Assembly: GCA_018398585.1 (NCBI GenBank)
Contig: JAGTTD010000010.1
Location: forward strand, 79,501-143,500
Direction: 5' to 3'
DNA length: 64,000 nt
DNA from: Simmondsia chinensis
Lineage: Eukaryota > Streptophyta > Magnoliopsida > Caryophyllales > Simmondsiaceae
The notes under the pieces are model-generated. The model had not been told where the DNA came from, ran no database searches, and worked only from the letters and a program-made list of their open reading frames with translations. How positions within the stretch are numbered: position 1 is the first letter of the stretch; the number at the start of each line of letters is the position of its first letter. The translations under genes and the position numbers were made by a program. Below are positions 1-10,298 of this stretch, piece by piece.

Positions 1-1099
1 TTTTCGACCAAAAATGCATTGTAATTTAGTCAAAATTCACAAAATTTTGGCGAATGGTACTTATATAGTGTCAAAATTATGTCCTGCTGATTTTTTTGAC
101 AAAAAATCGCTGTAATTTGGCATAAAATACCTATATGTTTCTAAAAATCATGTATGTTAGTATTTTATAATAAAAATTCATCAAATTCCAATAGTGTACT
201 TCGAAGATAAAACTTTTACTATTTATTTTAAAGGTCTATGTAATTTATCTACTACATTACTTTGGTTATTTCACTTTTAGTTTTATCAATATCATTCCCG
301 CACAAACAGATGTGTGCGTGTATATTCCCATTCAATTCGTAGGTTTTTTCTACCTATTTTGTAGTAGAGGTATCTTATGATCAAGCCCACCCTCACTTAA
401 AATTTTAAATCCGCCACTACCTGAAAGGGAAAACAATTGTAAAGAATGTATTGTTGTACATACGACCAGCCTAGTTAGCTATGGAACTTGCAATTACAGA
501 AAGGCAAAATGGGTTCCAAGTGAAGATATCTCCATATATGTAAGCATAATAGAAACTCCTCTTTTTTTTTGATAGTCAGGCAAGCATGTTTGGAGGAATT
601 TGAATGTAGGATTTCTTTGTCATAGTGCTCCTATTTTTGAAAAACCTTGTTAAAGGGACTTAGGAGGAAGGTGAGAAACTTTACATTTGATAGTATAATC
701 TGCAAGAAGAACAAACGGTCATAGGAACTCGTGGGTTTTGTCCGCGCCAGATTGCTCCATTTGGTCCACCATTGAAAAACCAAAGTACGGGCCTTCCATT
801 CAGTAAATGTAGTTTGCGAAATTGTTGGGCCAGTTTAGCCTAGACCTTGGTATTAACGCAACGCTGCCGGATTAGCCATTGCTAAACCAGGTCGGTGGTG
901 ATTAGACCATGTTCGCCAATGGCTATGATCAGGTCATCTATGATTGGTTTGTCTATGTGGAATGTCAATTTGCACCAATTAAGACAGGAGACAACTATCA
1001 TCCAACAGAGCATTCACATACTATAAGATGACATATGACATCATGCAAGTCTTTACTTTGATTTTCAATGGTCTCTTGTTGGCTGTTCGCTCTTTGTCT
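1..1099. other. AT-rich non-coding flank with a possible TIR end near 400-417
   Basis: No gene is recognisable here. The sequence is AT-rich and short reading frames are broken. At about 400-417 the bases read AATCCGCCACTAC, the reverse complement of a GTAGTGGCGGATT motif seen at the ends of repeats near 17709, 47665, 51131 and 52118. This may be the right end of a DNA element that starts outside the window. The rest (420-1099) shows no structure I can name. Confidence 0.4.
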
Positions 1100-1880
1100 A
1101 TTACACGAGTTTGGGCATTATTTTTCTTTATGTTGATGACATAATTGACATCAGTTTTAACATAAGTCTTATTTCTATTCTCTTAGCTGCCCCTTCCTTG
1201 CGATTTTCCATAAAGATCTTGGTGATCTTCATTACTTCCTTTGGATTGAGTGTCAATGTATCTCAACCTCTGTTTTTCTTTAAACATAAATATAACATGG
1301 ACCTCCTCACCAGTTGTGACATGTCTTAAGCCAAAGCTGTTAAGACTCCCGCCCTCTCTCATGCCACGACGGACAATTACTAAGTGACCTGATACTCTAT
1401 CGGAGTGCAGTGTGTATGTTGAAGTACCTCAGCTTCATTAGATCAGATATTTCATCGATTGTTAACCTCGTGAGCCAACTCATGCGCTATCCTAGGAGAC
1501 ATCATAGCAGGCGGTGAAGCAGATCATTCGCTACGTTGGGACAGGGTGGATCATATCCTTTCGAATTGATCTAGTCATGATTTTCGTATCATGGCATATG
1601 TTGATGCTCGTTAAAGGGTTGTTACGACAGTAGGCATTCGACTTTTGGGTATTGTTTGTATCTATTGTTTTTAAAGCTATTGCATAATTAGAGTTTCAGC
1701 TATGTGGTTGAACATATTGGATTCGCCATCTCTTACGTTATTAGGATGTTCCTTTGCCATTCGATCGATGTATGTTGTGATGACATTCTACTACTTATCT
1801 CTTAGAGAACCCCATGACACATAACCGTACCAAGTATGTTGATGTTGACTTCCATTATATCAAATAGGTCCACCATACCA
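1100..1880 (+). pseudogene. Degenerate Ty1/copia reverse transcriptase-RNase H relic
   Basis: Scattered frames on the plus strand read as pieces of copia Pol. GIIFLYVDDIIDIS at about 1110-1155 carries the reverse transcriptase YVDD box. A later frame (about 1400-1500) reads SDISSIVNLVSQLMRYPRRH, like the copia RPDI..AVN..SQFM..P segment. At about 1825-1865 another reads NRTKYVDVDFHYIK, the RNase H-end motif that the copia element at 19-24 kb also has (SKHVDVDFHYVR). Several frameshifts and stops separate them. No LTRs or target duplication were found, so this is an old truncated fragment. Confidence 0.6.
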
Positions 1881-2537
1881 TTCAAGTATGAATATATGAA
1901 ATGTTGACATCTCATATTCTATTTAATCCTTAGATTTAAAAAAAAGATAATATAATTAACAACAAAATGACATCGTGGCCCTTACACCTGCACCAAGTGT
2001 TGGGTTGTTTGTGTGAAGCTTGGTTTTATACTATTACGAAGATAGGTTTGGGCCCAGATAAAGTAGAGGATCATGAATATAGGTTTGAGCCCAGATCGAG
2101 GTTCAAACTCATTTTGGAAATCTCAGTTGAATAGATTAGGGTTTCGTGTGTGCGCCTATTTATATCCGACTTTAGGGTTTGAGAGAGTAGAATGAATTAA
2201 AAAAAACTCTTTGTAACAATTCTTAAGCAATAAAATTCTTTTTCCAACTTCATGGAGGAAATTTTAGTGGAATTGGGTAAATTTGTGTGTTCATTATAAT
2301 TTTTGTTATTTAGTCATTGCGTTTTTTAACACCAGCAATGTTTCGGCTTTGAAACAAGGGACTGATGGAGAGTCGGTGAGGGAAGAGCAACCCCCTTCTC
2401 CCCCCACGGGTCTTCTGCACTGTGAGATAAACCCTAGTCAGCCCGGGGAGGGAGGGCAATTGGTGGGGAAGCACGGCGGCGACACAGAGACAAATCAAAG
2501 AGAATCCAGTAGTAGAAACCCTAGATTGGCAATTGGC

Positions 2538-2544
<7 letters not shown>
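1881..2544. promoter_or_regulatory. Upstream region of the ALP1-like gene
   Basis: Non-coding DNA between the copia relic and the ALP1-like start codon. A TATA-like TATTTATA sits near 2157-2164, about 400 bp upstream of the ATG, and would suit a long 5' leader. The last 150 bp are purine-rich and carry no competing long frame. Promoter assignment is inference only. Confidence 0.3.

Positions 2545-2570
<26 letters not shown>
2545..2570 (+). repeat. (GA)13 microsatellite abutting a start codon
   Basis: Thirteen GA units run directly into the ATG of the ALP1-like gene, whose A is the last base of the tract. The repeat therefore lies in the 5' UTR. GA tracts next to the start are common in plant leaders and can bind BBR/BPC factors when in promoters; any role here is inference. 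Confidence 0.9.
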
Positions 2571-2574
<4 letters not shown>

Positions 2575-3922
2575 TGAATCCTTCCTGGTGATGCTCTCCA
2601 ACCTCCTCCACCTTCAGAGCCAACTTGATCCTTCTTCTTCCTCCTCCCCCACCACCTCTTCCTCCTCCCTCTTCTCCTCTTCTTCCTCCCCAACCTCCCT
2701 TCTCTCCTCCTCCTCCGCCGCCCCTCTCCTCTTCTTCACCATCGCCTCCGTTCTCTCCTATGTCGCTTCCTCCCGCCCCTTCAGACCCACTTCCTCTTCC
2801 TCCTGCTCCCCCTCTTCCTCTTCCTCTTCTCTCTCTCCTTCCCCTTCTGACCACTCCCTCTCCGCCTTCCGCGCCCTCTCCACCGACCTTATCTGGTCCA
2901 TGGACCCTGCCTCCCGTGACTCCCAGTGGCGTTCCTCTTACGGCCTCTCCCACCCTGTTTTTACTATCGTTGTTAACAAGCTCAAACCCCATATCGCCCA
3001 GTCTAATCTCTCTCTCCCTGCTGACTACGCCGTCGCTATGGTCCTCTCCCGCCTCTCTCACGGTCTTTCCTCCTCCTCCCTTGCTCGCCGCTATTCCCTC
3101 GATCCTTACCTCGTCTCCAAGATTACCCACATGGTCACCCGCCTTCTCTCCACTAAGCTCTACCCTGAATTCATTAAGATCCCCGTTGGTCGTCGCCGCC
3201 TCCACGAGATCACCCAGGCCTTTGAGCAGCTCACCTCCCTCCCCAACTGCTGTGGTGCCATCGACTCCACCCCTGTTCGGCTCCGCCATCTCCCCTCCGA
3301 CGTTGGCGACCCCACCTCGTACCAGTCCAGGTACGGTTTCCCTGCAATTCAGCTCCAGGTAGTGGCTGATCACAAGAAGATCTTCTGGGATGTTTGCGTG
3401 AAAGCGCCTGGGGGTGTTGATGACGCGACCCATTTTAGAGATAGCTTGCTTTATAACAAGCTTATGTCTGGGGATGTGGTGTGGGATAAGGTGGTGAATG
3501 TCAGGGGCCACCCTGTGAGGCCTTACATTGTTGGCGATTGGTGTTACCCTCTGCTATCTTTCTTGCTTACCCCGTTCTCTGGCAGCGGCAGGGGAGCGCC
3601 AGCCCAGAATGCCTTTGATGCCTCCCTGATGAAGGGGAGGTCTGCTGTGGTGGAGGCAATTGGGTTGCTCAAGGCTAGATGGAAGATTCTGCAGAATCTG
3701 AACGTGGGGCTCAATCATGCACCTCAAACCATTGTGGCTTGCTGTGTATTGCATAACTTGTGCCAGATTGCTGGGGAGCCGGAGCCCCCGCTTTGGAAGG
3801 AGCCTGAGGAGGGTGGAGCACCTCCCAGGGTGCTGGAAAGCGAGAGGTCATTTTATTACTATGGGGAGAATCTGAGGCAGACTTTGGCTGAGGATCTGTA
3901 CCATCGGTTGTCGTCAAGATAG
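2570..3922 (+). CDS. ALP1-like protein, domesticated PIF/Harbinger nuclease family
   Basis: Single-exon protein of 450 aa. Residues 1-110 are Ser/Pro-rich low complexity with a short hydrophobic stretch; residues about 110-215 form the helical region that precedes the DDE domain in this family. The DDE_Tnp_4-type nuclease core follows: CCGAIDSTPV (Asp232), VGDWCYPL (Asp323) and VVEAIGLLKARW (Glu362), then the family's ACCVLHNLC segment. All three acidic triad positions are occupied, although Arabidopsis ALP1 is described as catalytically dead and working with Polycomb complexes. There are no terminal inverted repeats and no partner MYB-like ORF nearby, so this looks like a host gene rather than an active transposon. 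The 5' half is extremely C/T-rich, which opens long spurious frames on the other strand. The ATG at 2570 is chosen because it directly precedes the conserved-length N-terminus. Whether it still cuts DNA cannot be told from sequence. Confidence 0.85.
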
Positions 3923-5229
3923 ACAGTAGGAAAGGGATTTTCTGAGTTCTGACATGTTAGCTGCTCTTTGGAGCTTCCAACTTCATATTCAACTATGGAT
4001 CATGAAACATATGCTTCGGACGATTGGTTAGCTTGTCTTTCCAAAACTGTCACTTTTTAGCTGGCTGTTGTAGTAGATTGAAGTGTAGATTCTCGTTCCA
4101 TGATGCCTTTTGTGTATTAAACTGATATTCTAATTCATGAGAGTCCTACTAGTTTGGAAACGGCTATGACAAAGTGTAATTTATTAGAGCTAGTTGAACC
4201 ATGAGTTGCCTGTTAATCTTGATGCCAGCCTGGCCCCATTGTGAGTATCATTGCTGCGGATATCTAATTGTGAGTATCATTCCTATCACATGCTTTATGA
4301 ATATGATCTATTACAGTTCCAATGGAGATACATTTGTTCTCTGTTCTGGCTTTTGTTAATGGAATTTGAATATGAAATTTGATCACAGTGTGGATCAGTA
4401 GAATAGTTGTCCAGCATTCATGAGCTCGGGCTGGTGGCCTGGGGCATGATCCATGATACATTTAAATGCTATCTTTACACTGAGAGTCAGAACTCAAACT
4501 ATGGTGCTCTCCGACTTCATTTGGCTGGTCAAAACCTCTCCATGTCTAGCGGGCACAAGTCTTTGCTTCTTGTCCTTACTTTACACACTATCCTCCCATA
4601 TAATCCTAGGAAAGAATCCATTTCTTAATCTTCAGTCCTGTAGAGAAGATATGGATATCTGATAGGTGCACAATTTGCAGGAAAAAGTCGTGATTTGAAG
4701 CACGGTGAAATATGTTGCCGTTAGAGTGGGAATTTAGTCTGGTGGCTCTTAACCTATTTTTCCAGATAAACCACCTGTTGGCCTTGTACGGTAACTTTCT
4801 GAAATTTGGGGAAGTGTCGTTCCCATTTTCTCCATTTCTTGTAACTTTGAATGTGCTTCCTAAGGTCTGGAAGGAAATTTGGGGCATACCATCTTATTGA
4901 GGCTCGGAGATGCAATAACCTGTCTGGGATGTTTGCTTCTTGATTTGGTTCATGTATGATGTATCTGCCCTTGGCTTTTTCTGCATATCGGTTTGTATAT
5001 TGGTGTAACAAATAGGGAATAGAAGCAGGGGAGTTGAAACAAAAAATATAAATAACAAACTTTTTGAAGTGCTTTCTGAAGGATCCCTATACGCTTCTGG
5101 GGTTTATTGTGGAAGGCAGAGCCTGCTGCTGTAGAATTGGAACCTGGAACCTTTACAAGTACGTGGGTAGGAGAATTTATTGTGTCATGACTCGTGACAA
5201 TAAGTATTGCCAATGCGTTAAAATATTAG
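3923..5229. other. 3' flank of the ALP1-like gene; no further gene seen
   Basis: The first 150-250 bp are the likely 3' UTR. The rest holds only short frames (60-93 codons) without recognisable domains. No RNA gene or clear repeat was recognised. Confidence 0.4.
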
Positions 5230-5322
5230 AAAGCGTAATTATTGAATTTTTTTTTTGGGAAATAGCCTTTACATGAAAGCGTAATTATTGAATTTTTTTT
5301 TTTGGGAAATAGCCTTTACATG
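5230..5322 (+). repeat. Tandem duplication of a 46-47 bp unit
   Basis: The unit starting AAAGCGTAATTATTG and ending CCTTTACATG occurs twice back to back, at 5230-5275 and 5276-5322. The copies differ only by one T in the oligo-T tract. The second copy directly joins the RTE-type tail that follows, so the duplication may have accompanied that insertion. Confidence 0.85.
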
Positions 5323-5390
5323 GTAGCTCCCGGCTTATGCGGGAGTCCTTTAAGGCACTAGGTTTGTTGTTGTTGTTTGTTGTAGTAGCA
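5323..5390 (+). mobile_element. Short RTE LINE/Au-like SINE 3'-tail fragment with (TTG)n end
   Basis: The bases GGGAGTCCTTTAAGGCACT followed by GGTTTGTTGTTGTTG match the 3' end shared by the LINE at 33.7-33.9 kb and the insertions at 16.6, 48.1 and 54.1 kb. Only about 70 bp of the tail are present and no head is visible. This is probably a severely 5'-truncated retro-insertion in plus orientation. Confidence 0.6.
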
Positions 5391-7027
5391 CTCTGTACAA
5401 GTAAGACTGTGGACACCTTACATTTTCAAACTCCTGCTTTGGCGAGTGTCTCTTTGAACCATTGTGTCATTATAATAATTAAATTTTCTTAAAAATGATG
5501 AACTATGTTGGATTCTTGTCAAAATTGCATAGTATGATATTTGTATTTTCTAGAGTAATTTCGTGCTTTCTCAGGGTCATATGATCTAGAGCTCTCTTTG
5601 AGTCTCAAGTTATGGCTTTCGTTCCCCATCTATACACAGTGCTCTGGATCATTCTCTGACTATTCTCATTAGAGTGGGTGCATTGGGCTTCTCTTCCCCT
5701 AGGGGGGCAGCCTAATGTCTTCCCACCTATCTTTATAAGGAAAAATACATAGTGCTCTAAACAAGATAGAAAAAGAAATGGAGCCCAAGCGAGCCGAACG
5801 AGTTTGTGCTGCCATAAGGCATGAACAATGAACATGTACCTAGGATGTCCAAACCAAAATGAACAGTCTGGCAGCCTTACCTATGAGATAAAGTCAAGTT
5901 ACTGGGAAATGCAAATGTAGAGCCTGTACTTTTTTGCACTGTTTCGCTGTAGCTGTTTATTAGCCAACTAACGAAGATTAGTTTGGTCTCTCTGTGCAAG
6001 TTTCTGTTTTACACTCAACATAGCAGACATTGCAAATAATCACAGAACTGTGATCCAAAATCCATGATACATAGCAGGTCACTAAAGCAGCCTTGGCATC
6101 TGCTGCTGTTTCAAAAATGAGCGGTGTTGTCCGACTTCCACTGCCTCCAAAATTTGCAGATCATTTCCTACTTGTTGATATCATTGAAGCACATTGTTCC
6201 TGCATTATGTCACTAGAACAGTCAAGTCACACCCATGATGACCGACAAGTACACTTAAATGTAACCCCTAAACACTTCAAATATGAAATCATATTATTCA
6301 GTGGAAGCCTAAAGAATAAGCGACACCTAATCTCACCAATGAAACAGGTCCTAGAGTTATTCCTACTCGAATTATTTACACATGGAAACCAACTAACATA
6401 AACAAAGATCATAACAATGGTCAGTTTGAGGAAGCATTTATCATAAGCAATCAGAATAAGATCCTTTCCCGTGATAAACATCAATGGACCAGGAAGGCAA
6501 TGAGCAAATAAACAGAACACTGCTTCTACTACACTGAAAATGTACATTTTACTGCAAAGATATACATGAGTACGTGTGTGTATCTGTGTGAGAGAGAGCA
6601 TTTGTATACTCTGCCACCATTGGTTGCTTGAAATGTAATTCATAAGCTTTTTCACTCTACGACAGAAACACAGCTTTTCCAACGCAATATGTAAGAGCTC
6701 ATAGAGAAGACAAGACTGAAGTTACATTAAGACCAAGACGTAAGAGCTTCCTCCCACATGCTGCAAGAATGGTATTGTGTGGGTACCAGCCTGCCGGTGT
6801 TGAGGAGGAAGGCGTTGTCCTTACAAGCGTGATTGACAAGGCAACTCCAGGGAATCTCCACACTCACAACAGATCAAGAGAGAAGGAGGAGATAGGTGCA
6901 CCTGATCCATGGACAAATGCACGATTTCTGCAGCTCTTTAAGAGCTCATTGTACAACATCGATCAGAAGCATGAGTGTGCTCCACATGAATAAAGCATCA
7001 GTGATTCTGAAATATATCAGACATAGT
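5391..7027. other. Intergenic region and 3' flank of the PPR gene
   Basis: No protein domain is recognisable in the frames here, the longest being about 150 codons on the minus strand. The last few hundred bases before 7028 are the probable 3' UTR of the minus-strand PPR gene. Confidence 0.4.
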
Positions 7028-9274
7028 TCACCCCCCACAATATGCAGTCCTCCCACTGTTTGGAAGGAGGCCATCCTTGGCCATCTCAGCGAGCACATTA
7101 AAAACTGCATTCATATTGCCTTCTCGTTGGTTAACCTGAACAAGGACTTTCGCAACCTCAGCACCAGTAAGCTTACAGCTTCTCAAAACGTCTTCCAAGA
7201 TTCCACTCAGCTGCTGATTCATTTCTTCTCTGGAAAGCGCCCTAATCAAGGACATGACAGTTACAGTATGGGGAGTGAAACCAGAAGACACCATTTCCCT
7301 GTACAAGTCATATGCCTTGCGCAAATTTCCTCGCTTAGAATGACCATGTATAAGGACATTATACACTGCTTCTGTAGGTTTGTGGTTTCTCTGAAGCATC
7401 GACTCGAAGACTCTATCTGCCTCATTCATCAGCCCCTTCATGCAGAATCCCTTTAGAAGGCCCACCACGCTCCTAAATTCAATGTTGCTGCAACTCTCTA
7501 TTAACGTGTCATAGGTGATGTCCGCAGGGACAGATTCCTCATAAAACAACTTAAGCAAAAGCTGCTTTGCATCTCTTGTTCGAGCTTGTTTGTTCAGCCC
7601 ATTGATAAGCACACTGTATGTTACAGCGTCAGGAAGGAAGCCCTTTCTTATCATCTCATTGTGGAGATGAAGAGCCTGCTTGAGATCCCCTTGCACACAA
7701 TAGGCATTTATTAGCGTTGTATGAGTAAACTCGTCTGGTGGTAAACCTTGTCGCAACATCTCCTCAAAAAGATCACAAGCTTTGGCAAGCTGATTATGCT
7801 CACAGAGTCCTTTGATAAGCGATGAATAGGTAACAACATCTGGTACAACACCTCTCTGGACCATCTCCTGTTTCATGTGGAATGCCTTGTCTAAATCTCC
7901 GTTCTTGCAAAATCCAGATATTATAGTGCTGTAGCTTACTACATCCGGCTTCAAACCTTTCTCAGCAATATCCTGAACTACGCCTAGTGCATCCTCCATT
8001 CTGCCCGCAACACAGTGCCCATTAATAATGGCATTGTAGGTCACCATTGAAGGGGCAAACCCATCGTCCATCATTTCATTTAGTAACCTATAAGCTTCAT
8101 TCAATAAACCATGTTGACAAAAGCCATCAATCAATGTCGTGAATGTTATTTCATTTGGACGAAGCCCTCTAACACGCATTTGATCCAAGAACTCCATCGC
8201 CCGATTCAAGTTCCCAGCTTTACACATGCTACTGATCAAAGATGTGTAAGTAACGACATTGGGAGACAAACCATTCTTGACCATCTCCGCATGCAAAACA
8301 AGGGCTTGGTGAAAATTACCATCTTTGCAGTGACCATTTACCAGAGTATTGTAGGTCACTTCATCTGGCTTAAGACCCCTCCAGCTCATCTCATTCAAGA
8401 CCTCACTCGCTTCCTTCATTCTTCCTGCCCGACACAAGCCGTTAGTGAGAACATTGTAGGTAATCAGATTTGGTTCCAAATGCTTCTCCCTCATCAAGTT
8501 TAAAAATCCAAACGCATCATCAATCCTGCCAGCTTTACAATAAGCATCCATAAGTGTATTATACGAGACTACATTGGGCAAGCACCCATTTCTCTCCATT
8601 TCACCGAATAGGCCCTGAGCTTTCCTCAATTCTCCGGCCCCACAAAACCCTCTGATGAAAATGTTATAAGTGAAGACATTGGGGGACACCCCGTTCTTCC
8701 TCATGTCATTGTACAACTCCACAGCCAGCCCCATGGAGCCCCGTGATCGAATAACGGCATCTAGGATCGAATTGTAGGACAAGACACCCGGCATAAAACC
8801 ATGAGCTTTGGCTAACTTGATGGTGTTTAGAGCCTTAGCAACCATCTTCAAGTTAGAGTAAGATTTTACCAGCAAATCGAAGACGGAGGAGCTTGAATTA
8901 AACATGTGGTAAGAATCCTTGAGGCAATAGAAGACAGAGCAGCCGCCGCCGTCGTCATCGTCGTCGTCTTGGGGGGATTCTTTGGCGAGGCTTTCGGCAA
9001 TGGACTGAGCCGTCTTGTAGAGCTTGAAATTGGTGAGGACATGGAGGGAGAAGCACTTGCAGCGGAAGTCGAAGAAAGGGTGGGAGCGAGCCCAATTGAG
9101 GAAATGAAGGGTAAGGGTACGGTCAGACTGGGACTTGAGGAGTAAAAGGGAGGCGGAAGAAGGGGTGAAATGGGGAAGAAGAGAGGGAAGCTGATGGGGA
9201 TGGCGGCGGAGGAAGGTGATGGCCTTGTCGACAAGGGAAGCGTCTAGGGGAGAAGGGGAAGGAGGAAGATGCAT
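7028..9274 (-). CDS. P-class pentatricopeptide repeat protein, At5g39710 (EMB2745)-like
   Basis: Intronless 748-aa protein. After a short N-terminal leader and the segment LTLHFLNWARSHPFF, canonical 35-residue PPR motifs run from about residue 150 to 720, for example PNVFTYNIFIRGFCGAGELRKA and PDVVTYSSLIKGLCEHNQLAKA; I see about sixteen. The repeat pattern, the NIEFRSVVGLLKGFCMKGLMNEA segment and the end EMAKDGLLPN closely follow my recollection of Arabidopsis At5g39710 (747 aa), an embryo-essential gene. P-class PPR proteins bind single-stranded RNA in mitochondria or chloroplasts, each repeat contacting about one base. Length, start and repeat order fit an intact gene; the Asp-rich loop near residues 105-110 is a local expansion. 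The target RNA is unknown. Orthology is inference from remembered sequence. Confidence 0.9.
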   Translation of the reverse strand: MHLPPSPSPLDASLVDKAITFLRRHPHQLPSLLPHFTPSSASLLLLKSQSDRTLTLHFLNWARSHPFFDFRCKCFSLHVLTNFKLYKTAQSIAESLAKESPQDDDDDDGGGCSVFYCLKDSYHMFNSSSSVFDLLVKSYSNLKMVAKALNTIKLAKAHGFMPGVLSYNSILDAVIRSRGSMGLAVELYNDMRKNGVSPNVFTYNIFIRGFCGAGELRKAQGLFGEMERNGCLPNVVSYNTLMDAYCKAGRIDDAFGFLNLMREKHLEPNLITYNVLTNGLCRAGRMKEASEVLNEMSWRGLKPDEVTYNTLVNGHCKDGNFHQALVLHAEMVKNGLSPNVVTYTSLISSMCKAGNLNRAMEFLDQMRVRGLRPNEITFTTLIDGFCQHGLLNEAYRLLNEMMDDGFAPSMVTYNAIINGHCVAGRMEDALGVVQDIAEKGLKPDVVSYSTIISGFCKNGDLDKAFHMKQEMVQRGVVPDVVTYSSLIKGLCEHNQLAKACDLFEEMLRQGLPPDEFTHTTLINAYCVQGDLKQALHLHNEMIRKGFLPDAVTYSVLINGLNKQARTRDAKQLLLKLFYEESVPADITYDTLIESCSNIEFRSVVGLLKGFCMKGLMNEADRVFESMLQRNHKPTEAVYNVLIHGHSKRGNLRKAYDLYREMVSSGFTPHTVTVMSLIRALSREEMNQQLSGILEDVLRSCKLTGAEVAKVLVQVNQREGNMNAVFNVLAEMAKDGLLPNSGRTAYCGG

Positions 9275-10298
9275 CCTTCAAATGCTGCTGCTATTCCCCC
9301 CCTCCACAAACCTTTTTCCTCGCTTGCTGGTGGGTTTTGAGTATTTTTTTTTTTTTTTTTTTTTTTAAATTATTACAAATAAAATGACTATTTATCTGTA
9401 GTTAAATTCTCTCTAAAATATTTATTTTATGTATGCCACTTATATAAAATTCTAATATCATTATACACAGAAGATATTTAAAAATACTAAAATGTAGAGT
9501 ATGAGTATCTTATAAATATTTCAAAATTTCTAAGTACTTTACCAAAATTCAAAGTATGGGAACAAAATTTTCTAAAAGTCATACTAATCCTTTAAAAGCA
9601 ACAATATAAAAGGTTAACATAGTAACAAAATTACTCCATTTTTAGTTTGGTTCAGATTTTAAGTTTATTATGAAGTGACATGTCTATTAGATAAAACATT
9701 AGCGAGTTTCTTTTGGATTTTAATCAGTGGAATCTTGTTTAACGACATTTTGCAACAATTGCACGTCTCAGTGGTATAATTAACATTTTCCAAGCCCCCC
9801 TAAATAAGTATGCTTTAGGCAGCTAAAGTTAATAAGAAAGCAGGTAGAAGGTGAAGAGTTAATGATTCACGCAGAGTGGAAAGCCAACCAACTCCAAATA
9901 GACCAACCAAATCTCAGAGTCGGTGTCGCATATAGCATAATAGCACAATACATACATGATGAATAGGTCCCATTCCCCCTCAAAATAAAATAAAAATGCC
10001 TGACTTGAATTAGACATGCTAACTAACTTCTTTACAGAGATGAACACAGCACCACCAACAGAAAATGACATCCTACTTTTAATGAAATCAAAGTCCAAGG
10101 ACAGGGGCCAGCGGATATTTGTACCCCCTTATCTTGTACTCATCCCTAATACGCATTTTTTGCTGAAAGCTACAACACATCCGCCCCAGCCTCAGGGATT
10201 ACCATCAAATGGGCATGGTCCCCCCCTATTCTCTGCATTTTCCTTTACACAAAAAAAGGACATCCAACTGCATGTCACCTACTGGCCTGGGTCAGAAT
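9275..10298. other. Gap between the PPR start and the 3' end of the kinase gene
   Basis: The first ~60 bp are the 5' leader of the PPR gene. A pure T tract follows (about 9344-9366), then AT-rich DNA to about 9850. From about 9850 to 10298 the sequence is less AT-rich and is the likely 3' UTR of the minus-strand kinase. No other gene seen. Confidence 0.4.

Noticed and set aside
2310..3511. Long minus-strand and alternate plus-strand frames over the ALP1-like gene
   Set aside because: They arise from the extreme C/T bias of the coding strand, give low-complexity Gly/Arg or Pro/Ser protein, and overlap a well-supported DDE-domain gene.
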